IMG/VR virus record: IMGVR_UViG_3300023174_000082
Span: 1-64,000 of that record
From: a virus
Reading direction: 5' to 3' (one strand)
DNA length: 64,000 nt
A program made the translations under genes and the position numbers. Shown here in pieces: positions 1-8,950 of the stretch. The notes below the pieces were generated by a model that saw only the letters and a list, made by a program, of their open reading frames with translations, searched no databases and was not told where the DNA came from. Numbering within the stretch: the first letter of the stretch is position 1; every line of letters starts with the position of its first letter.

Positions 1-720
1 ACGCACACGGCTGAGATTAGTATTATATCTAGCATAAACACGTGGTCCATCTCCTAGTTCAACAATTCTTTTCATGTAACGCCAATGTTGCTCGTACATC
101 AAGGGCTCGCCACCCACCCAGTAGATTTCTTCTACACGATGTTGTTCAACGGCGGCAGCAAATTCGGCTTCAATTTGACTATCCTGAAATTGGGAGATGC
201 TGTCACGTATATCTGGTTGCATCCAATTGTTTTTTGGATTGCGCCAGTCAACCATGTTGTGAGTCCTTTGCTCAGTTTCCCACGAGCTCGATAACATATC
301 CCCACACATCCTACATTTAAAATTACATAGATTACTAAACCTATAGTCCCATGAGACTGGCTGTAAACTAGTTCGCCCCTCTGCAGTTGTGTTTGATACA
401 ATTTCATCAAATTTATGACCAAAGAGATGCGTGAAATAATCTCTGTATACGCTTGTGTTGAGTAGTTTGTCATTGCATACTTCGCATTCAGGCAGTGTAT
501 GACCAGCCAGCATGCGTCTGCGCACACTTTGCATGTGTTCCGAATTCCAGTGTTCTTCCAAGGTCACGGGAATATAGCGGCCAGTGCCCGACTCAGTGTC
601 TATGTACTGCCGAAAATTCTGTGCAGGCTCGCGACTAGCACAGCACATGCGCCGTTCAGTTTGCGGGCTTAGATAGGTATGCACCCAAGGTGCTAAACAC
701 ATGGTATCGGGTTTATTCAT
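1..720 (-). CDS. Radical SAM protein, twitch/SPASM-like (C-terminus cut by window edge)
   Basis: The first 240 residues are present; the reading frame runs open off the left edge. The iron-sulfur motif C-x3-C-x2-C is C132, C136 and C139 (CNFKCRMC), followed by a GGEPLMYEQH segment typical of the radical SAM barrel. An N-terminal cysteine-bearing part (CLAPWVHTYLS, then CC, then C-x2-C near residue 79) precedes it, the same order as in the neighbouring radical SAM genes. Such enzymes use a 4Fe-4S cluster to cleave S-adenosylmethionine to a 5'-deoxyadenosyl radical. The ATG overlaps the stop of the upstream gene by 8 nt, so it is the latest visible gene in the minus-strand operon. Substrate unknown. 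Fold assignment is firm; function beyond that is not visible. Confidence 0.85.
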   Translation of the reverse strand, partial: MNKPDTMCLAPWVHTYLSPQTERRMCCASREPAQNFRQYIDTESGTGRYIPVTLEEHWNSEHMQSVRRRMLAGHTLPECEVCNDKLLNTSVYRDYFTHLFGHKFDEIVSNTTAEGRTSLQPVSWDYRFSNLCNFKCRMCGDMLSSSWETEQRTHNMVDWRNPKNNWMQPDIRDSISQFQDSQIEAEFAAAVEQHRVEEIYWVGGEPLMYEQHWRYMKRIVELGDGPRVYARYNTNLSRVR

Positions 721-1732
721 TTAAAAATTCTAATATGGGATCCAACACCTGTTGCTGGAGCAACTGCTGTGTTACCGCAGAGTCAAAAATCCTGTGCCGA
801 TTGTGCTGGAGTTTTTGTTGCACCGCCGGCTGGTTTAATTGTGCTGTATCAAACTGTTGCACTTGTTGTATAATGAAGTTTAACCGTTGATCAAAGTCAA
901 CAATTGAATCGTAGCTTTCGTCCCATAACTCTGGAAATGTTTCAAATCCAAAACTCTGTATCTCTGCCAGGGTACCTGGAGTTGCTACCACAATAAATGG
1001 ATGTTGCATGGCCATGGGTTTTAGACTCTTTTCACTCACAAACACACCTGACGGGGCAGTGACTGAAATTTCTCCAGGAAATGCGCCAATTGAACTTTCG
1101 CACACCAAGCTCATTGCAGAAAGATGAAACCAGCGTGGGTTAACCTGCCACAAGTGTCCAGCGCCTGTAACATCGTCGGGCATGCTGATTCCCTGGGACA
1201 AATAGCTACGCATTACATCTGCCCCCAAGGGATTCAATGCTCGCCATACTTGGTCTCGCCAGGGTCTTGTGTAGTTGATCATGCACAATGTTTTATACCG
1301 TGCAGTTGGTGTATATGCAATATTGTGATAGTTTAATTTTTCCCAATAATCCCGACAACGCAACCATATCCAGGCAGGCACAGCTTGCACTCGCAAATTG
1401 TCAATTGCGCCAGGTACAGATCCCAAACTAAACAAAAGATGTTGTTGTGGATATTGCTGTAGTAATTCAACCACCCACCACCCTTCAGACGTAAACCAAT
1501 GTTCACTTTTGTTGTCGTAAATTACTCTATAACCAGCTTGAAGGTGACTTTCAAGATACTGTTTGACCCAGTGTTCGCTGAGATAATGATCATACGCAAA
1601 CACTGTGTTATTGGAATATTTTTTAGCAGGGTCAAAAAATTCATAGTCCACAGGAAAATACGCAGACATATTCCTAGGTGCATGTGCGGCATCAAACATC
1701 ATTACCAAATTACTGGTCATAGTCATAGCCAA
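713..1732 (-). CDS. Putative glycosyltransferase-like protein (EK-x2-KP-x3-HPF family)
   Basis: 339 residues. The C-terminal half has SEKSLKPMAMQHPFIVVATPG followed by FGFETFPELWDESYD. The same block order occurs in the protein at 5909-7006 (TEKIWKPILMAHPF ... GFQTFHNYIDESYD), so the two are paralogues or members of one family. A TEK-x2-KP...PF element is reminiscent of the donor-site region of fucosyltransferase/GT-B-like enzymes, but I cannot confirm the fold. It lies between two radical SAM genes with overlaps of 23 and 8 nt, so it is translated with them. Three in-frame ATGs (residues 1, 3, 5) crowd the start; which is used is unclear. No signal peptide or membrane segment is seen. Confidence 0.6.
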   Translation of the reverse strand: MAMTMTSNLVMMFDAAHAPRNMSAYFPVDYEFFDPAKKYSNNTVFAYDHYLSEHWVKQYLESHLQAGYRVIYDNKSEHWFTSEGWWVVELLQQYPQQHLLFSLGSVPGAIDNLRVQAVPAWIWLRCRDYWEKLNYHNIAYTPTARYKTLCMINYTRPWRDQVWRALNPLGADVMRSYLSQGISMPDDVTGAGHLWQVNPRWFHLSAMSLVCESSIGAFPGEISVTAPSGVFVSEKSLKPMAMQHPFIVVATPGTLAEIQSFGFETFPELWDESYDSIVDFDQRLNFIIQQVQQFDTAQLNQPAVQQKLQHNRHRIFDSAVTQQLLQQQVLDPILEFLNE

Positions 1733-2927
1733 TTATTTCAGCAAATTCAGGAGCAACTGAACGTAGATTTTGTTTTCTCTTGCGGTCTAAATCGCGTACT
1801 TTCATTCGCAACATAAAGCCGTCTGTTGAAGCGCCGCCATTCATAAAGTCTGTGATTCTATCAAATTCCTCACGATACTGTGTGGGCACATCAGCTGAAC
1901 GTAGATGTTTGGTGATTTCAACTTTGGCAGAGTCTGGCAGTGTGGCAATTGAAAAGTACCAGGCATCATGCATCATGTTCCAGTACACAAAGTCAAACCC
2001 TTGCAGTGCTATCCAATGAGCCAGTTGATCAATGTAACGCACATTAAACACATTCACGGTACTACAGCATTGCAAGCGCAGGTTGGGCAGTTGATCTCGC
2101 AGGTATTGAAAACTTGTAATGGTATCCAGCACCACTGCCCAGTCTGCATTGGTGCGTTGATATTCAAAGCGGGCACCCACATCATCTATTGAGAACGCCA
2201 CTTCTACTGTTTTAAAATGGCGCCAAATGTCCGGACCACGAGCAGGCCATTGTGTGCCGTTTGTGTTGTAGTGTATTTCTACCTGATGTGCAATACCACG
2301 ATCCACAATGCCCTGCAACATGTCAAAGTGTTGATCAATCATGAATGGCTCGCCACCTGTAAATTCAATATAGCGTATGTCATTTAAACAGGCGTCAATT
2401 TCTGTCCAAAATGATTCGTTTTCTCTGGGCCAGGCGCCAGCACGTAGCATTTGATAGGGAAATGTCTTTTTCTTATCGTCATCTGGATGCATGTCATTTA
2501 ATTCTTCTGTGGCAAATTGGCTGCTGCTCCATGATCCGCATATACGACATTTTAAATTGCAGATGTTGCCCAGCTTCAAATCCAAGAACATCAGCGGCTT
2601 GGCCGTGGCAGTCCACTCATCACTTATGCCCATGTGCTTCATTCTGTCCAGGGTGTGCATGCGTTTTGATGTGCGCCCAGCACGTTCTTCATTCCAGCAC
2701 TTGCGACAGGTCTGTGGTTTTTCACCTGCTAGAAACTGTTCACGCAGGCGTGTCATTGCACGTGAGTTTTGTATGTCAGCAAAGTTGGCATTCAACAGTG
2801 AAAACTTAGTGCCTGAATCATCTGTCAGTTCATCATCTGCCAGACAGCATGGGCGTACTGTGCCAATAGGAGAGGCTTCTAACGAAACCCAGGGCAATAC
2901 GCAAAATTGATCGTGTGGTATATTCAT
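1710..2927 (-). CDS. Radical SAM protein, twitch/SPASM-like
   Basis: 405 residues. Radical SAM cysteines C123, C127 and C130 (CNLKCRIC) are followed by TGGEPFMIDQHFD. The N-terminus has FCVLPWVSLEASPIGTVRPCC and then C-x2-C (residues 74-77), which look like ligands for a second cluster placed before the barrel rather than after it as in classical SPASM enzymes. This N-terminal pattern is shared with the genes at 1-720 and 2924-4609, so the three are close relatives. The start codon overlaps the previous stop as ATGA, indicating translational coupling. Substrate unknown. Confidence 0.87.
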   Translation of the reverse strand: MNIPHDQFCVLPWVSLEASPIGTVRPCCLADDELTDDSGTKFSLLNANFADIQNSRAMTRLREQFLAGEKPQTCRKCWNEERAGRTSKRMHTLDRMKHMGISDEWTATAKPLMFLDLKLGNICNLKCRICGSWSSSQFATEELNDMHPDDDKKKTFPYQMLRAGAWPRENESFWTEIDACLNDIRYIEFTGGEPFMIDQHFDMLQGIVDRGIAHQVEIHYNTNGTQWPARGPDIWRHFKTVEVAFSIDDVGARFEYQRTNADWAVVLDTITSFQYLRDQLPNLRLQCCSTVNVFNVRYIDQLAHWIALQGFDFVYWNMMHDAWYFSIATLPDSAKVEITKHLRSADVPTQYREEFDRITDFMNGGASTDGFMLRMKVRDLDRKRKQNLRSVAPEFAEIIGYDYDQ

Positions 2928-4609
2928 TTTAGTGCCTGTAATTCTGGAATTGTATCCAATATGCTTTCATTTCGTATGGCATCAAGTTCGTTTGTTTTGC
3001 GCCAAAAAGTATCAATTAAATGAGTGTTGTCTGTGCTCATCATGAATTTGATAGCACTTTCAAATCCCACAGTAGCACGTTTTAAATGATCCAATGGACG
3101 CAACCATTCTAGATGTTGTTCAAGTTTGTGTTTGATTTTTTCTTTATACTCTGCTGGAGCAATGTCAATTCTAAAATAAGTAGGATCTTGCAAGATGTTT
3201 ACATTTAGGTCCTGCGCTTTTAACAGGCCTTTTGCAACCCAGTCACGATGAAAGTCTGGCAAGTGCAGCGCATTCATTATACTCAAGGTAGGGCTAATGT
3301 AAAAATCCACTTCGGGGCATGTGGCCAGCATGTCTTTACGATTTTGTTCTACCACAGCCCAGTCTGTGCCCTTGCGTATGTATTCGCCGTAGCGGCCCTG
3401 CCCATCCAAACTGGCACCCACTGCCACTGACTTGAATTGTTTCCAGTAGTCAAATACTGAACGGCCCTTTAGATCAGTATGTGTGAAATTGGTGTTGTAG
3501 ATCAATCGCACATCAAAGCGTTTGCGACGGACCAGTTCGTCTAGAATACGATAGTGTTCTTCCATCAGGAGAGGTTCACCACCCGCAAAGTAGATTTGTT
3601 CCACATGGTCCAGGTGTGGAACAAGTTGTTCCCACATGTCGGTTTCTGTGCGGCCTGCGTAGTTAAGCACAGTGTTGCGAGCTTTCCAGTCTGGACCAGC
3701 CAATTTGGCTTGATCTTGATACCATTGTGAGCTAAAAATATGCCCACATGAACGGCATTTTAAATTGCATAGGTTACTAAAACGAATATCCCAATAGGTC
3801 ATTTCAAATGGATTTTGTTCTAGCTTTTTTATGTGATGTCCGTGATGTTTATTGGCGCTTTGTCGTCCTGAAAAGAATCCTGACTTTTCTTGTTCGTAAC
3901 AACGGCCGCAAGCAGCATTGGGTGTTTCACTCAGCATGTCCTTGCGCAGTCTTTGCATGGGTGCGCCAGTCCATATTTCCTCTAGGGTGTTTGTTCTACA
4001 GTTGCCCACCTGTCCCACACCCATTTCAGCATGGCAACAAGGGTATGCTTCGCCGGTGGGCCAGGCATGCAGATGCACCCAGGGGTACATGCAAAATGTC
4101 TGGCTTTCAGTCAATAAAAATTGCTGTTGTGCGTCAAGTTCATTCAGCTTGATTTTGATAGGATTGGCTGATCCATATTGATAGTGCTCTTGCTTGCTGT
4201 AAGGATATTGATCCAGGCTGATTCTACGAAACTGTCCTGGCTGTTGTTCAAATCTCACTTGTACTGGGTCAGTGCTGAGTGACTTTATGGTTTGCATTTC
4301 TTCAGCAATGTCAGGATTAGTGCTAGAAATAACACAAAAATAATTGCTGATGTCTGTGGCATTCAGCGCCACTTGCACATTCTTTAAAATAATTCCCACT
4401 GAATCAGAATCTTTTACATAGTAATCATGTGTGTGCAAAAACACAATGCGTTGATTTTCTTTGTACACAGTTTGATATAGTTGTCGACACGATTTGTGCA
4501 ACCATTTCACACTTGTTTCATAATCATCAGTCCATTGGGTAAGATCAATTGTTCCAACAACTTCATACTGTGTGCGCAGTTGTTCTGATATCATAAGCTG
4601 TTGTACCAT
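2924..4609 (-). CDS. Radical SAM protein with extra N-terminal domain
   Basis: 561 residues. About 165 residues of unassigned N-terminal domain precede the same module as in its neighbours: TFCMYPWVHLHAWPTGEAYPCC, then C-x2-C, then CNLKCRSC (C281, C285, C288) and AGGEPLLMEEHY. The N-terminal segment contains a hydrophobic-strand pattern (RIVFLHTHDYYV, SNYFCVISST) suggesting an alpha/beta domain, possibly for recognising a partner. The longest start is at 4609; a second ATG at 4594 forms an ATGA overlap with the upstream stop, the junction style used elsewhere in this operon, and may be the true start. Substrate unknown. Confidence 0.85.
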   Translation of the reverse strand: MVQQLMISEQLRTQYEVVGTIDLTQWTDDYETSVKWLHKSCRQLYQTVYKENQRIVFLHTHDYYVKDSDSVGIILKNVQVALNATDISNYFCVISSTNPDIAEEMQTIKSLSTDPVQVRFEQQPGQFRRISLDQYPYSKQEHYQYGSANPIKIKLNELDAQQQFLLTESQTFCMYPWVHLHAWPTGEAYPCCHAEMGVGQVGNCRTNTLEEIWTGAPMQRLRKDMLSETPNAACGRCYEQEKSGFFSGRQSANKHHGHHIKKLEQNPFEMTYWDIRFSNLCNLKCRSCGHIFSSQWYQDQAKLAGPDWKARNTVLNYAGRTETDMWEQLVPHLDHVEQIYFAGGEPLLMEEHYRILDELVRRKRFDVRLIYNTNFTHTDLKGRSVFDYWKQFKSVAVGASLDGQGRYGEYIRKGTDWAVVEQNRKDMLATCPEVDFYISPTLSIMNALHLPDFHRDWVAKGLLKAQDLNVNILQDPTYFRIDIAPAEYKEKIKHKLEQHLEWLRPLDHLKRATVGFESAIKFMMSTDNTHLIDTFWRKTNELDAIRNESILDTIPELQALK

Positions 4610-5922
4610 TCTTTTAATTGAGGAAATGCTGTGTGAAAATCTTTTGACCTACGTTGATCGTATTGTGTGTAGAATTGACGGAAATCATTCAGTAATTTAG
4701 GACGATCAAATGCATCAGAATGCGGGGTCTTTACCACATCCAAATAGTCTACTAATCGTTGTAAATGATTCCATTCATGCTCGTGCAAGTAAGAATAACC
4801 TTTGTGTCGCACCATGAAGTCAGCCAGCTGATCGCGATACTTTGTACGTATATCATCAGGCAAGACCAAGGGTGATTGAAATGACGGAAAACGCAGAATA
4901 TTTAATGTGAAACTTATGGCATCACGCCCATACTCCAGCTTCCATTTCACTATGCACTCTAGCAATTGATCCAATGAATCCAAGCACAATGCGTTAATAG
5001 TACACATCACATGTATGCTACGGAACTGCTTGGAACTTAACAAGCGGTTGACATTGTGCATCCAGTCCGCCCAGACGAGCCCGTCACGAATGTATTCGGC
5101 TTGCAGTCCAACGGCTTCGTTTGAAGTGTATATGTCAATTGCCATGCCTTTTGTGCTGGCCAGCAAGCGGTCAATGTCTACGTCTGTGCCTAGGTTACTG
5201 TTGATAGCCAGGCGTGTTGAACTCTTGCCTGAATTTGTTCGAAACCAATCAATGAGCTTCCAGGTGTGCCCAGACATGAGGGGCTCACCACCGGTGATAC
5301 GGAGCTCTTGCAAGGTTCGATGTAGATCCGATTCCCACCACTTAAAAAATGCATCAATGTATGGATTGCTTTCTCCATAATCATATAATTGTGCGCTATC
5401 ATGGGTATGAGTAAAATGGTTGCGGCCATCGGATACCAATTGGGTATATGGTCCATTCCGTTTGATATCGCGTACCCAAGTACTGCTAAAAGCTGGATTG
5501 CAATAGCTGCAAGCAAACTGACAAGTGCGATCAAAAGCGATTTCAAGTGTGCGGAGGTTGACGTCTTCAGTATATGGTGTATTTCTAGCTTCATCTAATG
5601 CTTCTATAGGATATATCCGTGATTTATACACACGGTCAGAAATGGCATCGCGGCCCATGTCTTCAATTTTCCAACAATACTCGCAGCCAGGGGGACGCTC
5701 CCCGTTGATCATTTGTTGGCGATCCGCCTTCTTTTGATCAGTATTGTGCAGTAGCCTAGGGTTGATGCTGACTTTATCACTGTCGATCAAATGAGCTGGT
5801 GGGTGATGACAACTTGTGGTCTGTCCACTTCCTAACCAAATGGTTGCGTTATACCATTTTGCCGCACAAAAGCTGGCTGAGAGAGGGTCTAATACTTGCT
5901 GACGGAACTCAAGATCGTTCAT
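4591..5922 (-). CDS. Radical SAM protein (C-x3-C-x2-C, HHPPAH-type N-terminus)
   Basis: 443 residues. The cluster-binding motif is C134, C138 and C141 (CQFACSYC), followed by RITGGEPLMSGHTW. The N-terminus differs from the three genes downstream: FCAAKWYNATIWLGSGQTTSCHHPPAH, then PPGCEYCWKIED. The 649-residue-frame protein at 6990-8915 has the same arrangement (CLAKWKQVSLHLQTGLNNSCYHPPLH, CSYCWNMEAEG), so these two form a second radical SAM subtype in the operon. The start overlaps the previous stop by 14 nt. Substrate unknown. Confidence 0.86.
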   Translation of the reverse strand: MNDLEFRQQVLDPLSASFCAAKWYNATIWLGSGQTTSCHHPPAHLIDSDKVSINPRLLHNTDQKKADRQQMINGERPPGCEYCWKIEDMGRDAISDRVYKSRIYPIEALDEARNTPYTEDVNLRTLEIAFDRTCQFACSYCNPAFSSTWVRDIKRNGPYTQLVSDGRNHFTHTHDSAQLYDYGESNPYIDAFFKWWESDLHRTLQELRITGGEPLMSGHTWKLIDWFRTNSGKSSTRLAINSNLGTDVDIDRLLASTKGMAIDIYTSNEAVGLQAEYIRDGLVWADWMHNVNRLLSSKQFRSIHVMCTINALCLDSLDQLLECIVKWKLEYGRDAISFTLNILRFPSFQSPLVLPDDIRTKYRDQLADFMVRHKGYSYLHEHEWNHLQRLVDYLDVVKTPHSDAFDRPKLLNDFRQFYTQYDQRRSKDFHTAFPQLKEWYNSL

Positions 5923-7006
5923 CTAAATACTTTTCTAAATTGATGGGGAGTTGGGCACGTTCCAATCTATTGTGCTCCACTAGGTGCTGTTGATTATATT
6001 TACAGATATCCTGCGTTGCTGTCCAGAATTCAGCAGCACCGTTCTGACAGATCTCGCCAATTGTTGCTATTATACTATCTATTCGGGTGCTTGGGCAATC
6101 AATTTGGTCGTACGATTCGTCAATGTAGTTGTGAAACGTTTGGAATCCTGCGTTGCGCAAGTCTCGCAAGTAACCCCTGTTGGCAGCTGCCACAAATGGG
6201 TGTGCCATTAATATGGGCTTCCATATCTTTTCTGTTCTAAACGAGTGCGGATAGTCAAATATGGTTTCTGTTACCACTGAGAACCAAGTGTCTGTGTAGC
6301 AACGTGGATTAACAATGGCATCGCCCCAGGTATTGCCAAACAAATGATGCTTGCAAAAACTGTGTGCATACGCTGATTCCATGTTGGGCAGGGCACGTTC
6401 AATTTCATATTCTGGGGGCAACAGCCTAATAGGCTCAAGCTGATTGGTTTGTAGAACAGAAGTAAATGCCATTTCAACAGAACTGCCCAGGTTGGTCCAT
6501 AATGCATGATCCAACAGTTGTGATTCACGCAGGCCGTCTAAGAGTGCTTTGCGGTGTGGGCGCAAGCGACCATTTAAAAAAAGAAATTCATAAGGACGCT
6601 GTTGTTTATATTCCGCTTGTAGCTGTGCTGATTTATTTTCTGTGTATTCTACTATGTTTGAAAAGTAACAATCTGTTTTGCAGTAATTCCAGCCTGCACC
6701 CAAGTCGCCTGACGTTAACAGTCCTATACGTCCATCACTCACTAGTTCTGCAATGCGCAGTCGTTTGAGTTGTAGCAGTATGGTTTCTGATCCTTCGGCA
6801 GGGTTGGAGAACACAATGCGTCCAGGGTACTGAGTGGCCCAGTTTGTAATGGTTGACCAGTTGTCTTTCAATATCACGCGGCCAACAACATACACATTGG
6901 CAGGATCCAAGCTGGGCAACTGCCAGAAACTACTGTCAGCATAGGGCTTGAGCAAGTCCCAGACTTCAGCCCATTCGTCAACAATGAGTTTATGTGTTCC
7001 TAGCAT
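5909..7006 (-). CDS. Putative glycosyltransferase-like protein (EK-x2-KP-x3-HPF family)
   Basis: About 365 residues from an ATG at 7006; a GTG start at 7033 is possible but lacks support. The key segment is SFRTEKIWKPILMAHPFVAAANRGYLRDLRNAGFQTF followed by IDESYDQID (shown here only as landmarks; see the paralogue at 713-1732). Another conserved patch is FLFLNGRLRPHR. The general plan, a variable N-terminal half and a conserved TEK/KP/HPF C-terminal half, fits a GT-B-like sugar transferase, but that is inference. It sits between two radical SAM genes of the same subtype and overlaps both, so the operon alternates radical SAM and this family. Confidence 0.6.
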   Translation of the reverse strand: MLGTHKLIVDEWAEVWDLLKPYADSSFWQLPSLDPANVYVVGRVILKDNWSTITNWATQYPGRIVFSNPAEGSETILLQLKRLRIAELVSDGRIGLLTSGDLGAGWNYCKTDCYFSNIVEYTENKSAQLQAEYKQQRPYEFLFLNGRLRPHRKALLDGLRESQLLDHALWTNLGSSVEMAFTSVLQTNQLEPIRLLPPEYEIERALPNMESAYAHSFCKHHLFGNTWGDAIVNPRCYTDTWFSVVTETIFDYPHSFRTEKIWKPILMAHPFVAAANRGYLRDLRNAGFQTFHNYIDESYDQIDCPSTRIDSIIATIGEICQNGAAEFWTATQDICKYNQQHLVEHNRLERAQLPINLEKYLDERS

Positions 7007-8915
7007 GGTACTCGCACTCTGCCCACCAGGCACGCATTTCTGGAAAGGTCTTTAAAAAATCAGTGCCTCTACGGCGATCGTGTTCTGAAAAGAAACGATA
7101 AAAGTCTGCTCGAGCTGCGACGTGGTCCGTACCCTGCCCTGCTCGCATCCATGCAATGTCTCTGTCCAGTCTAGCAATTTCGTAGTCTTTAAACCCGTGA
7201 AATGGATCTTCAGCAGTTTCTGTCCAACGTATCATCCACGCCCACAAGTACTCTAGTCGTTCAGCATATGATTCGGGTAGAATTTGCAAACTCTGCCAAG
7301 CAGGTTCACGCAGTACAGGTGTATCAAACCACACACGCTGATAGGTTTTGCTGTAGGTTTTGCGCAAGCCCAGGATGCCAGCAAACAAGTTTTCCAAGCT
7401 GGTCACACTCAAGTTGTTCATGGTAACAATGAACGTTAAGCTGTTGTAGCTGGGAACTTCAGTCAGGAATTGATTTACTCGGTCCCACAGCAGGTCAAAG
7501 TCCAGGCCGTGGCGCATGTATTCTGCTTGAGAACCCCATCCGTCTAGGCTCACATACTGCATGAAGTGTTCTAGATTGCCTTCCTGGCACAGGCGTTTTA
7601 CGTAGTCTAGATAACGTTGCCATGACTTCTCATCTACAGAAAAGTTACTGGTCACATTCAAGTGCAAATTGGGTTTGGGGTGTTCTAATACGTAATCAAA
7701 CACTCTGTATGTGTTTTTGTCTAATAGCGGTTCGCCGCCGGTCATGCGAAAATGTTCCAATTCAGGATAAAGATCAGGCCACCATTCCCAGAACGCTTCT
7801 ACATAAGGGTTATGCTCTCTAGCCGCAAGTACCCTGCGATCTCCACTAAAATGCCCAGGATCATTGTGAACACGAGCAGTAGGGTAGCCGCCCGATCGGT
7901 CCACTTCTTGTTGCCAGCTGCTAGAGAATTGCGGACTGCAATAACTGCACATGAGATTACACACATTATTAAAATTGACCTCAACGTAGCTAGGGATAAT
8001 ATCATCTGAGTACTCCGAACTGATAATTTTTCCAAAATCTTTAGCAGCCCAACGTTCGCCACTGCGAAAATGCCTGTCACTGAGTTTGCCTTCTGCTTCC
8101 ATGTTCCAGCAATAACTGCATTCAGCCGGGCGACCACCGTTGAGCATTTCACGACGTTGTTCTTTTTTCCACGGCGTGTTATGCAATGCTGACGGATTGC
8201 GTTGTATGGCTTCTATTGGGATTCGGTGCAGGGGAGGGTGATAGCATGAATTGTTCAAACCAGTCTGCAGGTGCAGACTGACTTGTTTCCATTTGGCAAG
8301 ACACATGCCTGGACCAATTTGATTCAATTGCATGCGCATCTTTTCTGCGTCGTCTAGAAACTTGCTTTTAAAGCCTTCTACAATTTTATCGCCGGGGATG
8401 TCTCTCAACAGCGCCGGACGAAATTCCTCAGCTGCCTGGTCAAACACATCACTTGTACACAGCGCCAATTCATCACGCATCATTGCGGCAAACTCTGTGC
8501 TGTCAGTGTCAATGTTTACCACAACATCAGCACCTGTAACATCCACAGGATACTGTTGATAATACCTGTCATGAAACCCAATGGTGCTTAGAGCATTTTC
8601 TTTGGGGTCAGGCATGTTGTTTTCTCTATGTTGTCCGGCCAGTACCCATTCTCTGCGCAGTCCTGCTAGACGATCACACAGAATAACATGCACCTGGTGC
8701 GTGGGCCATAGTGACTTTAGCAATGGTACATTCATGCAGTGTGTTAAGATCACCGGCATGTCTTTGAGCGTGGAATTGTTTTCAGGATATCTGTATGCAG
8801 AATTTTGAGTTTTTAACAAATGATCATAGGTAGTTGCTGGAGCAAAATCACTGACTCCTTGAAGCATTTGGTAGTACCGATTTCCACCGGCACCTAAATA
8901 AAAAGCAATAATCAT
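6990..8915 (-). CDS. Radical SAM protein fused to an N-terminal P-loop-like domain
   Basis: 641 residues from the ATG at 8915; a TTG start 24 nt upstream is also in frame. The first ~200 residues begin MIIAFYLGAGGNRYYQML, glycine-rich after the first strand and reminiscent of the nucleotide-binding start of sulfotransferase-like folds, and continue with an alpha/beta pattern (VHVILCDRLAGLRREW). The radical SAM module follows: CLAKWKQVSLHLQTGLNNSC, C-x2-C, CNLMCSYC and RMTGGEPLLDKNTY. It is the closest relative of the protein at 4591-5922 but carries the added domain. A TGT-TATAAT promoter lies so that transcription would begin at about the ATG, which favours 8915 as start. Confidence 0.83.
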   Translation of the reverse strand: MIIAFYLGAGGNRYYQMLQGVSDFAPATTYDHLLKTQNSAYRYPENNSTLKDMPVILTHCMNVPLLKSLWPTHQVHVILCDRLAGLRREWVLAGQHRENNMPDPKENALSTIGFHDRYYQQYPVDVTGADVVVNIDTDSTEFAAMMRDELALCTSDVFDQAAEEFRPALLRDIPGDKIVEGFKSKFLDDAEKMRMQLNQIGPGMCLAKWKQVSLHLQTGLNNSCYHPPLHRIPIEAIQRNPSALHNTPWKKEQRREMLNGGRPAECSYCWNMEAEGKLSDRHFRSGERWAAKDFGKIISSEYSDDIIPSYVEVNFNNVCNLMCSYCSPQFSSSWQQEVDRSGGYPTARVHNDPGHFSGDRRVLAAREHNPYVEAFWEWWPDLYPELEHFRMTGGEPLLDKNTYRVFDYVLEHPKPNLHLNVTSNFSVDEKSWQRYLDYVKRLCQEGNLEHFMQYVSLDGWGSQAEYMRHGLDFDLLWDRVNQFLTEVPSYNSLTFIVTMNNLSVTSLENLFAGILGLRKTYSKTYQRVWFDTPVLREPAWQSLQILPESYAERLEYLWAWMIRWTETAEDPFHGFKDYEIARLDRDIAWMRAGQGTDHVAARADFYRFFSEHDRRRGTDFLKTFPEMRAWWAECEYHARNT

Positions 8916-8921
8916 ATTGGT

Positions 8922-8950
8922 ATTATAACACAAACTCAATCAAACTTCAA
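8922..8950 (-). promoter_or_regulatory. Sigma70-type promoter inside the end of the sulfotransferase-like gene
   Basis: On the minus strand TTGAAG (8950-8945), a 17-nt spacer and TATAAT (8927-8922) preceded by TGT (extended -10). The predicted transcription start, about 7 nt beyond the -10 box, coincides with the ATG at 8915. It would give the radical SAM operon host-polymerase transcription early in infection. Box matches and spacing are seen directly; activity is inferred. Confidence 0.55.

Noticed and set aside
132-527. 131-residue minus-strand frame at the left edge
   Set aside because: It is out of phase with the radical SAM frame that covers the same bases (CxxxCxxC, PWV and GGEP motifs) and its peptide shows no domain.
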